A stretch of 64,000 nucleotides of DNA from Modestobacter versicolor. GTDB taxonomy: Bacteria; Actinomycetota; Actinomycetes; Mycobacteriales; Geodermatophilaceae. The first letter of the stretch is position 1; each line of letters starts with the position of its first letter. Below, one piece after another: positions 20,176 to 29,285 of the stretch. Both the position numbers and the translations under genes were made by a program. The notes below the pieces were generated by a model. That model saw only the letters and a list, made by a program, of their open reading frames with translations. It did no database searches and had not been told where the DNA came from. The DNA is taken from assembly GCF_014195485.1 (NCBI RefSeq), contig NZ_JACIBU010000001.1, forward strand, positions 2,356,001-2,420,000, in the 5' to 3' direction.

Positions 20176-20971
20176 GCCAGGTGAGCAGGAACCCCGCGAC
20201 GGTGATCCCGGCCAGCAGCGCGGAGAACCCGCCGGCGACCAGGGCGACCGGCAGCAGGCCGGCGCCGTCGGAGGCCACCCGGTCGTCGAGGTCGATCGCC
20301 GCGCGCAGCAGCAGCGCCCCCAGCGGGAGGACGGCGCCGACCGTGGCAGCGGCGACCACCAGGTGGGCCGTCCAGGTCCGCTGGGCCTCGTCGACCGGGA
20401 CATCGGCGCCCTCCGCGGGCAGCGGGCGCAGCAGGATCCGCAGCAGCGCCACCTCGGCGAGCACCCAGGCGCCGAGCGGCACCGCGAGCGCGATCGCCGT
20501 CCCGGCCGTGCCCAGGTCGTCGGCGAGCAGCACGGCGGCCAGCACGGCGCCGGCGACGATCGCGCGCATGGTCCACAGCAGCCAGGGCGAGATCTGCTCG
20601 CCGCGGCGCTGCCGGCGCGGCGGGTCGGACAGCGCCCAGCGCGGCCGGGGGCGGGTCGCCTCGGCGAGCAGGACGCCGGCGAGCAGCCCCGCGGCGAGGG
20701 CCGGCACCCACAGGAACACCGACGCCTCGGCGAAGAGGACGACCGAGACGACCACCAGCGCGACGCCGAGGGCGAACCCGACCCTGCGCAGCCGGCGTCC
20801 GTGGGCGGCCTGGCGGGCCAGCAGCGCCGTGGCGGTCGCGGTCGCCGGCACGAACTCGACACCGGCCGACGCCGCGGCCCGGCGTTCGGCCGCGCGGGAC
20901 CAGCCGCGGGCGAGCAGCCCCGCGGGGATCAGGAGGGCGACGAAGAGCACGACGGCGATGAGGCGGCCCAC
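20138..20971 (-). CDS. Multi-pass membrane protein of unknown function
   Basis: 277 residues with about seven to eight predicted membrane helices. The first begins right after GTG 20971 (VGRLIAVVLFVALLIPAGLL); pairs follow near residues 70-105, 135-185 and 205-265. A short Arg/Pro-rich cytoplasmic loop (ATRPRPRWALSDPPRRQRRG) lies in the middle. I do not recognise a family or catalytic motif. It lies between tatD and the rpf leader and may share the metG-tatD transcript (73-nt gap). Confidence 0.7.
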   Translation of the reverse strand: MGRLIAVVLFVALLIPAGLLARGWSRAAERRAAASAGVEFVPATATATALLARQAAHGRRLRRVGFALGVALVVVSVVLFAEASVFLWVPALAAGLLAGVLLAEATRPRPRWALSDPPRRQRRGEQISPWLLWTMRAIVAGAVLAAVLLADDLGTAGTAIALAVPLGAWVLAEVALLRILLRPLPAEGADVPVDEAQRTWTAHLVVAAATVGAVLPLGALLLRAAIDLDDRVASDGAGLLPVALVAGGFSALLAGITVAGFLLTWLKPVRQTSHALA

Positions 20972-21044
20972 GGTGCCAGTGTGCCCCGGATCCGCGCCGA
21001 GGGTGGCGGCCGCCGGCACCGGACCGGTGCGCAGCCGTGCCCGG

Positions 21045-21914
21045 TCACTCCCAGGGGCCGAAGACCCGCTCCGCGGTGCTGGTGAGCGCGGCGCACAGCT
21101 GCGCCAGGTCGGTGCCGGTGACCTCGGCCAGCGCGCGCACGGTGTGCGGCACCAAGCGGGCGGCGTTGGGGCGGCCGCGCAACGGGACCGGGGTGAGGAA
21201 CGGTGCGTCGGTCTCCACCAGCAGCTGGTCCAGCGGGGTGATCGCGGCGGCCTCGCGCAGGTTGCCGGCGCTGCCGAAGGTCAGCGTGCCGGCGAAGGAC
21301 AGCACGTAGCCCCGCTCGATGCACTGCCGGGCGAACGACGCGTCGCCGGAGAAGCAGTGCAGCACGGTGTGCTCGGGGGCGCCCTCGCCCTCCAGCACCC
21401 GCAGCACGTCGTCGTGGGCGTCCCGGTCGTGGATGACCAGCGCCAGCCCGTGCCGCTTGGCGATGTCGATGTGCGCGCGGAAGGACGCCTCCTGCGGCGC
21501 CCACCCCTCGGCGCCGGTGCGGTAGCGGTCCAGCCCGGTCTCCCCCACCGCGCGCACCCGCGGCTCGGCGGCCAGCCGGTCGATCTCGGCCAGCGCCGCC
21601 TCGGTGGCCGAGCCCGCCCCGGCCTCGTTGGGGTGCAGCGCCACGGCGGCCAGCACGTTCGGGTGCCGGGCGGCGAGCGCGGCCGACCAGCGCGAGGAGG
21701 CGACGTCCACCCCCACCTGGACCAGCCGGGGCACCCCCACCGCCACGGCGGCGGCGACCGCCTCGTCCACCTCGGCGTCGGTGGGCTCGCGGTCCTCGCC
21801 CCCGACGGCGATGTCGAAGTGCGTGTGGCTGTCGACCGCCGGCGCCGGCAGCGGCTCCGGGGACGGCGGCGGCTCGCCCCGCCGGTTGGCGCGGGAGGAG
21901 GCCGAGCGGCTCAT
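21045..21914 (-). CDS. tatD: TatD family metal-dependent deoxyribonuclease
   Basis: TIM-barrel metallohydrolase of the amidohydrolase superfamily; the family has 3'-5' DNase activity used in DNA repair. 289 residues. Metal ligands are visible in VDSHTHFD (HxH), the Glu of [28 protein letters not shown] and [15 protein letters not shown] 21914 overlaps the metG stop by 4 nt (ATGA). The pairing metG-tatD (usually followed by rpf and ksgA) is typical of actinobacteria. Confidence 0.96.
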   Translation of the reverse strand: MSRSASSRANRRGEPPPSPEPLPAPAVDSHTHFDIAVGGEDREPTDAEVDEAVAAAVAVGVPRLVQVGVDVASSRWSAALAARHPNVLAAVALHPNEAGAGSATEAALAEIDRLAAEPRVRAVGETGLDRYRTGAEGWAPQEASFRAHIDIAKRHGLALVIHDRDAHDDVLRVLEGEGAPEHTVLHCFSGDASFARQCIERGYVLSFAGTLTFGSAGNLREAAAITPLDQLLVETDAPFLTPVPLRGRPNAARLVPHTVRALAEVTGTDLAQLCAALTSTAERVFGPWE

Positions 21915-23731
21915 GCCTCGCCGTCCGCCTTGCCGCTGCCGGCGTCCTCGAGCCGGGCCAGCTCGTCGGCCACGATCGAGGGGTCGAGCTTGGTGAAGAC
22001 CGGCTTCGGCGGCGCCAGCGGCGTGCCCGGCGGCGGCAGCGGCGTGGATGCCCAGACCGCCTGCGACTCGCCGTAGGGCCCGGTGATGATCGGGTACGGG
22101 GACCCGTCGTCGAGGTCGGTGACCTCTTCGATCCGCGGCGCCACCGACCAGACGCCGGTGCCCCCGAGCAGCTCGTGGACCTGCTGCGAGGAGTGCGGCA
22201 GGAACGGCGTCAGCAGGGTGTTGCAGTCCTTGATCGCCTGGAGCGCGGTGTGCAGGACGGTGTCCCGGCGGGCCGGGTCCTCCTTGAGCTTCCACGGCGC
22301 CTGGTCCGACAGGTACTTGTTGGCCTCGCTGACCACCCGCATCGCCTCGGTGGCCGCGGCCTTCTGCCGGTTGCGGGACAGCAGGTCGCCGACCGGCCCG
22401 AACGCACCGGACGTCGTGGCCAGCAGCGCGCGGTCGGCGTCGGTCAGCTCGCCCGGCGTGGGCACCGCACCGACGTTCTTGGCCGCCATCGACACCGAGC
22501 GGTTGACCAGGTTGCCCCAGCCGGCGACCAGCTCGTCGTTGTTGCGGCGCAGGAACTCCGCCCAGGTGAAGTCGGTGTCCTGGTTCTCCGGGCCGGCGAC
22601 CGCGATGAAGTAGCGCAGCGCGTCGGCGTCGTACCGGGCCAGGAAGTCGCGCACGTAGATCACGACGTTGCGCGAGGAGGAGAACTTGCGGCCCTCCATG
22701 GTGAGGAACTCGCTGGAGACCACCTCGGTGGGCAGGTTGAGCCGGCCGTAGGAGCCCGGCGTCCCGCCCTTGTCGCCCTCGCCGTTGTAGCCGAGCAGCT
22801 GGGCCGGCCAGATCTCGGCGTGGAAGACGATGTTGTCCTTGCCCATGAAGTAGTAGGCGTCGGAGTCCGGCGTCTGCCACCACTGCCGCCAGGCCTCCGG
22901 GTCACCGGAGCGGCGGGCCCACTCGATAGACGCCGACAGGTAGCCCACGACCGCGTCGAACCAGACGTAGATCCGCTTGTCGTCGCGGTCCCGCCAGCCG
23001 TCCAGCGGCACCGGCACGCCCCAGTCGATGTCCCGGGTGTAGCTGCGCGGCTTGAGGTCCTCCAGCAGGTTGACGCTGAAGTTCAGGACGTTGGAGCGCC
23101 AGTTGGTGCGGGTGGCCAGCCAGTCGCCGAGCGCCCGGGCGAACGCCGGCAGGTCGAGGAAGTAGTGCTCGCTCTCGACGAACTTCGGCGTCTCACCGTT
23201 GATCCGGCTGACCGGGTTGATCAGGTCGGTCGGGTCGAGCTGGTTGCCGCAGTTGTCGCACTGGTCGCCCCGCGCGCCGTCGTAGCCGCAGATCGGGCAG
23301 GTGCCCTCGATGTAGCGGTCGGGCAGGGTTCGGCCGGTCGACGGGCTGATCGCGCCCAGGGTGGTCTGCGGGAAGACGTAGCCGTTCTTCAGCAGCCCCA
23401 GGAAGATCTCCTGGCTGACCGAGCGGTGGTTGGCCGTCGTCGTCCGGGTGAACAGGTCGTAGCTCAGCCCGAGGCTCTGCAGGTCGTCGACGATGACCCG
23501 GTTGTTGCGGTCGGCGATCTCCCGGGGGGTGACCCCCTCGGCGTCGGCGGCGACGGTGATCGGCGTCCCGTGCTCGTCGGTGCCGCTCACCATCAGCACC
23601 TTGTCGCCGGCCATCCGGTGGTAGCGGCTGAAGACGTCGGAGGGGACGCCGAACCCGGAGACGTGCCCGATGTGCCGCGGGCCGTTGGCGTAGGGCCAGG
23701 CGACGGCGGTGAGGATGTGCCGATCTGTCAC
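21911..23731 (-). CDS. metG: Methionyl-tRNA synthetase
   Basis: Class I synthetase, 606 residues. HIGH motif in [13 protein letters not shown] (near residue 20), a zinc knuckle [18 protein letters not shown], and a KMSKS variant GRKFSSSRN near residue 345, followed by the all-helical anticodon-binding domain. No C-terminal tRNA-binding (tRBD) domain is fused. GTG 23731 gives the usual [18 protein letters not shown]-terminus. Overlaps tatD. Confidence 0.98.
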   Translation of the reverse strand: MTDRHILTAVAWPYANGPRHIGHVSGFGVPSDVFSRYHRMAGDKVLMVSGTDEHGTPITVAADAEGVTPREIADRNNRVIVDDLQSLGLSYDLFTRTTTANHRSVSQEIFLGLLKNGYVFPQTTLGAISPSTGRTLPDRYIEGTCPICGYDGARGDQCDNCGNQLDPTDLINPVSRINGETPKFVESEHYFLDLPAFARALGDWLATRTNWRSNVLNFSVNLLEDLKPRSYTRDIDWGVPVPLDGWRDRDDKRIYVWFDAVVGYLSASIEWARRSGDPEAWRQWWQTPDSDAYYFMGKDNIVFHAEIWPAQLLGYNGEGDKGGTPGSYGRLNLPTEVVSSEFLTMEGRKFSSSRNVVIYVRDFLARYDADALRYFIAVAGPENQDTDFTWAEFLRRNNDELVAGWGNLVNRSVSMAAKNVGAVPTPGELTDADRALLATTSGAFGPVGDLLSRNRQKAAATEAMRVVSEANKYLSDQAPWKLKEDPARRDTVLHTALQAIKDCNTLLTPFLPHSSQQVHELLGGTGVWSVAPRIEEVTDLDDGSPYPIITGPYGESQAVWASTPLPPPGTPLAPPKPVFTKLDPSIVADELARLEDAGSGKADGEA

Positions 23732-23775
23732 GGCCTGAGGGTAGTGACCCCCGTCCAGCCTGTTCGGCCCCCGGG

Positions 23776-24465
23776 TCAGGGGGCGACGACGGAGGCGGTG
23801 GTCGGCGGGGTCGCCGGGTCGGCCGGGCCGCCCAGCAGGGCCAGGCCGGTCAGCGCGAGGCCGATGCAGGCCAGCGTGGCCACCCGCAGCCCGGGGTGCT
23901 CGACGACCGGGGCGGTCCGCCGGGCGCGGGGCCGGCCACCGGCCTCGACCCAGGCCACCGCGCCGGGCGCGGTCGCGAGCAGCAGCTTGGCCGTCGGCAC
24001 GCCCAGGCCCAGCAGCGCCAGGGCGGGCACCGGCAGGGCACCGAGCGGGCCGAGGGCGATCAGCCAGACGCCGTCGGCGCCGAGCACGCCGGCCACCACC
24101 AGGACGAGCAGCAGCACGATCTCGCCCCAGGCGACGGCCACCATCAGCTGGCGGCCGGCCCCGTCGACGAGGCTGGCCCCGCCGCCGGCGCAGAGCACGA
24201 CCCAGCCGGCGAGCAGCAGCAGGGTGATCACGACCATCCCGCCGTCCGGCCGGATCCCGGTGCCGAAGACGCCGTCCAGGCTGGTCAGGCCGAGGGCGAG
24301 CAGCCCCAGCGACTCCAGCACGGCCAGCGTCGCGGCGGTGACCACGGGCACGGGCAGGTGCTGCGGGCGCTCGGCGACCGGGCGCGGTGCGACCGGTGCG
24401 GCGGGCGCGGCGGCGCGCGGCACGGCGGGGACGACGCGGGGGGCGTCGACGAGGGCGCTCGGCAC
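23776..24465 (-). CDS. Membrane protein of unknown function
   Basis: 229 residues. A Pro/Ala-rich cytoplasmic N-terminus (1-38) is followed by about five hydrophobic helices (about 40-60, 75-95, 105-125, 130-155, 200-215). GTG 24465 has AGGAG at good spacing, which supports the start. No motif or family is recognised. The gene lies alone between the APC permease and metG on the same strand. Confidence 0.7.
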   Translation of the reverse strand: MPSALVDAPRVVPAVPRAAAPAAPVAPRPVAERPQHLPVPVVTAATLAVLESLGLLALGLTSLDGVFGTGIRPDGGMVVITLLLLAGWVVLCAGGGASLVDGAGRQLMVAVAWGEIVLLLVLVVAGVLGADGVWLIALGPLGALPVPALALLGLGVPTAKLLLATAPGAVAWVEAGGRPRARRTAPVVEHPGLRVATLACIGLALTGLALLGGPADPATPPTTASVVAP

Positions 24466-24542
24466 GGTGGATCTCCTGACCGGGGACGGGTGTCACCGAT
24501 CAGGTCGGGCGTTCGGACCTCCCTCAGGAGGGTGGGACGGCC

Positions 24543-24566
24543 GGCCTCACCCCCTGGGGTGAGGCC
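24543..24566 (-). terminator. Terminator of the APC permease gene
   Basis: A perfect 10-bp stem, GGCCTCACCC (24543-24552) with GGGTGAGGCC (24557-24566), closes on a CCTG loop 3 nt after the permease stop. Confidence 0.7.
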
Positions 24567-24569
24567 CGC

Positions 24570-26078
24570 TCAGCGCTCCCCGCCGGCCCGCTGGCCGGCT
24601 GCTGCCCGCTCGGCGGCGCCGCGCTGGGAGAACCGCGAGCGCCCCCGCCCGTAGAGGAAGTAGACGACGAAGCCGAGCAGCATCCAGGCCCCGAACCGCG
24701 CCCAGGTGTCCCCGGGCAGGTTGAGCATCAGGTAGATGCTCGCCAGCGCGGAGAGCGCCGGCACGAACGGCACCAGTGGGACGCGGAAGGAGCGGGGCAG
24801 CTCCGGGCGGGTGCGGCGGAGCACGATCACCGCGATCGACACCAGCACGAAGGCGAACAGCGTGCCGATGTTGACCAGCTCGGCGAGCACGTCCAGCGGG
24901 ATGAACCCGGCCAGGACGGCGACGAACGCCCCGGTGATGATCGTGATCTTGTACGGCGTCCCGAACCGGGGGTGGACCGAGGCCAGCGCCGGCGGCAGCA
25001 GGTGGTCCCGGCTCATCGCGAACAGCACCCGGGACTGGCCGAGCATCAGGATCATCACGACCGAGGTGAGGCCGGCGAGCGCACCGACCGAGATCGCCCC
25101 GGACAGGAACGGCAGGCCCACGCTGCGGAAGGCGTCGGCCAGCGGGGCCGCCGTCGACAGCTCGGTGTACTGCTGCATGCCGACCACGACCAGCGAGACG
25201 GCGACGTAGAGGACGGTGCAGATCACCAGCGAGCCGATGATGCCGCGGGGCAGGTCGCGGCTGGGTTCCTTGGTCTCCTCCGCGGCGGTGGCCACCACGT
25301 CGAAGCCGATGAAGGCGAAGAACACGATGGCCGCACCGGCCAGGATGCCGCCGACGCCGAACGTGCTGGGCGCGAACCCGAAGAGGGTCTGGATGAGCGG
25401 CGCGGTCCACCCGCTGCCGGTCTCGGTCGGCTCGGCCGGCGGGATGAACGGCGAGTAGTTCGCGGCCTTGACGTAGAACAGGCCGACGACGATCACCAGC
25501 AGGACGATCGCGACCTTGATCGCCACGATGATCGAGGTGACCCGCGAGGACAGCTTGATGCCCAGCACCAGCACCGCGGTCATCACCGCCACGATGACGA
25601 TCGCCGGGATGTTGACCGTCGCCTCGTCGCCCGCGATCGAGGTGGGCAGGGCGAGGCCCAGGTCACCGAGCAGCTGGTTGAGGTAGCCCGACCAGCCCAC
25701 CGCCACCGTCGCCCCGCCCAGCGCCAGCTCCAGGACGAGGTCCCAGCCGATGATCCAGGCGACCAGCTCACCGAGCGTGGCGTAGGAGAACGTGTAGGCC
25801 GACCCGGCGACCGGCACGGTCGAGGCGAACTCGGCGTAGCAGATCGCGGCTAGGCCGCAGACGATCCCGGCGACGACGAAGGAGAGCGCCACGGCCGGGC
25901 CGGCGGTGTCCTTGGCCACCACGCCGGTGAGCACGAAGATCCCGGTGCCGATGATCACCCCGACGCCGAAGACCGTGAGGTCCAGCGCGGAGAGGTTCTT
26001 CTTGAGCTGGTGCTCCGGCTCCTCGGTGTCGCGGATCGACTCCTCGACGCTCTTGACCCGGGCCTTGTTGGTGGCCAC
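24570..26078 (-). CDS. APC family amino acid permease (CAT-like)
   Basis: Inner-membrane amino acid transporter of 502 residues with about 12-14 helices. The first helix carries the family's substrate-binding signature, VFGVGVIIGTGIFVLTG (residues 36-52). FAFIGFDVVATAAEETKEP in the middle is typical of the cationic amino acid transporter branch. GTG 26078 has GAGGGGGA upstream. The neighbours (CorA on the other strand, a membrane protein downstream) do not reveal the substrate; Lys/Arg or neutral amino acids are both possible. Confidence 0.9.
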   Translation of the reverse strand: MATNKARVKSVEESIRDTEEPEHQLKKNLSALDLTVFGVGVIIGTGIFVLTGVVAKDTAGPAVALSFVVAGIVCGLAAICYAEFASTVPVAGSAYTFSYATLGELVAWIIGWDLVLELALGGATVAVGWSGYLNQLLGDLGLALPTSIAGDEATVNIPAIVIVAVMTAVLVLGIKLSSRVTSIIVAIKVAIVLLVIVVGLFYVKAANYSPFIPPAEPTETGSGWTAPLIQTLFGFAPSTFGVGGILAGAAIVFFAFIGFDVVATAAEETKEPSRDLPRGIIGSLVICTVLYVAVSLVVVGMQQYTELSTAAPLADAFRSVGLPFLSGAISVGALAGLTSVVMILMLGQSRVLFAMSRDHLLPPALASVHPRFGTPYKITIITGAFVAVLAGFIPLDVLAELVNIGTLFAFVLVSIAVIVLRRTRPELPRSFRVPLVPFVPALSALASIYLMLNLPGDTWARFGAWMLLGFVVYFLYGRGRSRFSQRGAAERAAAGQRAGGER

Positions 26079-26235
26079 CCCGGTCCCCCTCTCGAGCGGC
26101 CGGCGTGCGCGCCGCCGTCCGGCTGGTGATCATCTGTGCGGCGAGCGTCCCACGAGGCAGCGCATCCCGCAGACCTAGGCTCGGCCCGCCACCCGCCCGG
26201 TCGCGGACGGGTCGACGACAGACCAGGAGACCCCG

Positions 26236-27336
26236 GTGACCAGCACCGACAGCACGTCCGGCGCCCGCTCACGGCTGCCCCAGGTGCGGCGCCGGCCGCG
26301 GCCGGTGGGTGCGCCGCCCCCGCCGGTGGACGCGCGGCCCGGCACCGACTTCATCGTCGACTGCGCGGTGTACGTCGACGGCCGCCGCCAGGCGCCGGTC
26401 GCCTACGACGAGGCCCTGCACGCGGCCGTCGAGCAGGACGGTTTCGTGTGGCTGGGGCTGCACGAGCCCACCGAGGCCGAGCTCGCCGGCGTGGCCGCCG
26501 TCTACGGGCTGCACCCGCTGGCCGTCGAGGACGCCGTCGAGGCCCACCAGCGGCCCAAGCTGGACAGCTACGACGACTCGCTGTTCATGGTGCTGAAGAC
26601 CGCGCGGTACGTGGAGCACGACGCCCTGACCGCCACCAGCGAGGTCGTGAACACCGGCGAGGTGATGGTCTTCCTCGGCAGCCACTACGTGATCACCGTC
26701 CGGCACGGCGACCACGGCGGTCTCAAGGACCTGCGGAACAGCCTCGAGGGCCAGACCGAGCTGCTGCAGCTGGGCCCGTCGGCGGTGCTCTACGCCGTCG
26801 CCGACCTGGTGGTCGACCACTTCGTCGAGGTGGCCGAGGCGGTGGAGGACGACGTCGAGGAGCTGGAGGCCTCGGTGTTCAGCCCCTCCCGCACCGACGA
26901 CACCCCGCGGATCTACCAGCTCAAGCGGGAGATCATGCAGCTGCGCAAGGCCGTCCAGCCGCTGGAGGTGCCGCTGTCCACCCTGGCCGACCGGCCGGAC
27001 GAGCTGGTGCCGGACGCGATGCGCTCCTACTTCCGCGACGTCCAGGACCACGCGCTGCGGGTGCGGGACCAGGTCGGCGGGCTGGACGAGCTGCTGTCGA
27101 ACATCCTGCAGGCCGCGCTGGCCCGGATCTCGGTGTCGCAGAACGACGACATGCGGCGGATCTCCTCCTACGCCGGCCTGATCGCCGCGCCCACCCTGAT
27201 CGCCGGGGTGTACGGGATGAACTTCGAGCACATGCCCGAGCTGGGCTGGTCGTTCGGCTACCCGTTCGCGCTGCTGCTGATGGCCGGCCTCTGCTGGCTG
27301 CTCTACCGCGGCTTCAAGCGCAGCGGCTGGCTCTAG
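26236..27336 (+). CDS. corA: CorA-type magnesium/cobalt channel
   Basis: Divalent-cation channel of 366 residues. A large N-terminal cytoplasmic domain includes HPLAVEDAVEAHQRPKLD, the conserved stalk-domain segment. Two C-terminal helices follow, with the signature GMN in GVYGMNFEHMPEL between them, and a basic tail (YRGFKRSGW). GTG 26236 is preceded by AGGAGA. It is divergent from the APC permease. Confidence 0.96.
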   Translation: MTSTDSTSGARSRLPQVRRRPRPVGAPPPPVDARPGTDFIVDCAVYVDGRRQAPVAYDEALHAAVEQDGFVWLGLHEPTEAELAGVAAVYGLHPLAVEDAVEAHQRPKLDSYDDSLFMVLKTARYVEHDALTATSEVVNTGEVMVFLGSHYVITVRHGDHGGLKDLRNSLEGQTELLQLGPSAVLYAVADLVVDHFVEVAEAVEDDVEELEASVFSPSRTDDTPRIYQLKREIMQLRKAVQPLEVPLSTLADRPDELVPDAMRSYFRDVQDHALRVRDQVGGLDELLSNILQAALARISVSQNDDMRRISSYAGLIAAPTLIAGVYGMNFEHMPELGWSFGYPFALLLMAGLCWLLYRGFKRSGWL

Positions 27337-27360
27337 CCCCTCCTCCCTCCCCCGCGCGCC

Positions 27361-27413
27361 GTTGTGCGCTGATCGTCGGTCTGCTCGCGGCAGACCGACG
27401 ACAGGCGCACAAC
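27361..27413. repeat. 53-nt palindromic repeat, copy A
   Basis: Two 23-nt arms (27361-27383 and 27391-27413) pair with two mismatches around the loop CTCGCGG. The outer core is GTTGTGCGC...GCGCACAAC and the inner core CGTCGGTCTG/CAGACCGACG. The first 23 nt differ by a single base from copy B at 28332-28354. It lies 24 nt after corA and about 58 nt before the DUF559 gene. Confidence 0.85.
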
Positions 27414-27471
27414 CGCGTGGGGCCTGTGGACGGCGCCGCTGCGGCGGCCGCCGATCCGGCACGGTTCCCCG

Positions 27472-28343
27472 GTGCTCGCCGTCCCCGATCAGTTGCTGCA
27501 CGGACCGTTCCGCGGGGCCGACGCCGTCGCGCGTGGCCTGCTGACCCCACGTCAGCTGCGTGGTGCGTCCTGGCGTCCCCTCTTCCCGGGCGTCCTCGTG
27601 CACAGGGACGTCGAGGTGACCCACGCGGTGCGCGCCCTCGCGGCGGGCTCCCTCGTGCTCCCCGACTCGGTCGTCAGCGGCGCCAGCGCAGCGGTCCTGT
27701 GGGGCGTACCGCTGGCCGGCGCGGACGACGACGTCGAGCTGACCCGGTGGCCGGGCGCGCACCCGGTGCGCGTGGCGGGTCTGCGGGTCCGTCGCGCGGA
27801 CTTGTCGGAGCGGACCGTCGTCTGGCACCGCGGCGTCCACGTCACCACCCGCGAGGCCACCGCCGTCCGGTTGGCCGGCGCGCTGCCGCCAGGCGCCGCG
27901 GTGGCCGCCGTCGACCAGCTCGTCCACGTCGCGGGCGCCGATCTCGACGAGATCCGCTGGCTCGCAGGGAGCGCGGACGGCCCGAACCGCCGGCGTGCCC
28001 GGGTCGCCTGCGCCCTCGCCGACGGCCTCGCCCAGTCGCCGAAGGAGACCGAGCTGCGGCTCCTCCTGCACCGCAGCTCCTCCCGCGCCCGGTCGCCCAG
28101 TACACGGTGCGGCAGCACGGGCGGTTCGTCGCGCGGGTGGACTTCGCCTGGCCGGCACAGCGGGTGGCGGTCGAGTACGACGGCCTGTGGCACCGCGACC
28201 CGCGCCAGTTCGCCGCCGACCGGGCCCGGCTGAACCGGCTGACCGCGGCGGGGTGGCGGGTCGTGTTCGTGACGGCGGCGGACCTGCACCGGCCCGGTGA
28301 CGTCATCGCCCGCGTCGCGGCCGCGCTCGCTGTTGTGCGCTGA
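27472..28343 (+). pseudogene. DUF559 (Vsr-like nuclease fold) protein, frameshifted
   Basis: Related to actinobacterial proteins with an AbiEi-like winged N-terminus and a C-terminal DUF559 domain of the Vsr/PD-(D/E)XK fold. From GTG 27472 the frame reads normally through PKETELRLLLHRS (to about 28077). The conserved continuation LPRPVAQYTVRQHGRFVARV is then in the next frame from 28080, so one base appears to be missing near 28078-28080. The second part carries the expected catalytic-type residues in RVDFAWP and VAVEYDGLWH. Read as is, the protein would be a 253-residue product with a scrambled C-terminus. The final codons and the stop fall inside palindrome copy B. Confidence 0.8.
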
Positions 28344-28384
28344 TCGTCGCTCTGCGGGCCGGAAAGCGACGATCCGCGCACAAT
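28332..28384. repeat. 53-nt palindromic repeat, copy B
   Basis: Arms 28332-28351 and 28365-28384 pair at 18 of 20 positions around a 13-nt loop. It has the same length and outer core as copy A; the first 23 nt match copy A at 22 positions. Its bases GTTGTGCGCTGA encode the last three residues and stop codon of the DUF559 gene. It ends 8 nt before the rsmI stop, so it may also act as a terminator for both converging genes. Confidence 0.85.
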
Positions 28385-28392
28385 CGCGGGGG

Positions 28393-29232
28393 TCAGGGGG
28401 TCTTCGCGGCGACCACGGCGTCGTAGACCACCCGGCGCGGCAAGCCGGTGCGGCCGACGACCGTGCGGATCGCCTCCTTGCGGTCGGCCCCGGCGGCCTC
28501 CTCCGCGGCGACCTCGGCGGCGAGCTCAGCGGGCGACATCGACACCGGCCCGGCCACCGCCCCGGCCACCACGACGGTGATCTCCCCGCGCACGCCCTCG
28601 GCGGCCCACTCGGCCAGCTCGCCCAGCGGCCCGCGGCGGACCTCCTCGTGGGTCTTGGTCAGCTCCCTGCACACGGCGGCGGCCCGGTCGGCGCCGAGGA
28701 CCTCCGCGGCGTCGGCCAGCGCCTCGGCCAGCCGGTGCGGCGACTCGTAGAACACCATCGTGCGGGGCTCGGCGGCCAGCGCCGCGAGGGCGGCCCGGCG
28801 CTCCCCGCCCTTGCGCGGCAGGAACCCCTCGAAGCAGAACCGGTCGGTGGGCAGGCCGGAGACCGCGAGCGCCGTGACGACGGCCGACGGCCCGGGCACC
28901 GAGGTGACCTCGATGCCGGCGTCGATGGCGGCCCGCACCAGCGTGTACCCGGGGTCGGAGACCGACGGCATGCCCGCGTCGGTGAGCAGCAGCACGGTGG
29001 CGCCGTCCTGCATGGCGGCCACCAGCCCGGGCAGCCGGGCCTGCTCGACCGACTCGTAGAAGCTGACCAGCCGCCCGGTGAACGTCACCCCGAGGTCGGC
29101 GGCGAGGCGGTGCAGCCGGCGGGTGTCCTCGACGGCCAGCACCTCGGCGGTCGCGAGCACCTCGCGCAGCCGGGGGCCGACGTCGCCGGGCTGGCCGAGC
29201 GGCGCGCCGCCGAGCACGAGTCGTCCGCTCAT
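28393..29232 (-). CDS. rsmI: 16S rRNA C1402 2'-O-methyltransferase RsmI
   Basis: Tetrapyrrole-methylase-fold enzyme that methylates the ribose of C1402 in 16S rRNA. 279 residues. Motifs: LVLGGAPLGQPGDVGPR (a variant of the family's ATPIGNLGD), LAVEDTRR, SFYES, LLTDAGMPSVSDPG (SAM-binding), FEGFLPRKGGER and VFYESPHRL. ATG 29232 is used because MSGRLVLGG begins the first strand. The gene is divergent from the mannosyltransferase gene, with 53 nt between starts, as in many actinobacteria. Confidence 0.96.
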   Translation of the reverse strand: MSGRLVLGGAPLGQPGDVGPRLREVLATAEVLAVEDTRRLHRLAADLGVTFTGRLVSFYESVEQARLPGLVAAMQDGATVLLLTDAGMPSVSDPGYTLVRAAIDAGIEVTSVPGPSAVVTALAVSGLPTDRFCFEGFLPRKGGERRAALAALAAEPRTMVFYESPHRLAEALADAAEVLGADRAAAVCRELTKTHEEVRRGPLGELAEWAAEGVRGEITVVVAGAVAGPVSMSPAELAAEVAAEEAAGADRKEAIRTVVGRTGLPRRVVYDAVVAAKTP

Positions 29233-29285
29233 GACGTCGAGCCTGTCACGACGGGCCGGCCAGGTCGGCCACATACCCTGGCGCC

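Noticed and set aside
27472..28343. AbiEi-type antitoxin of a toxin-antitoxin pair
   Set aside because: There is no AbiEii-type toxin gene beside it, and the gene is frameshifted; the DUF559 label is better supported.
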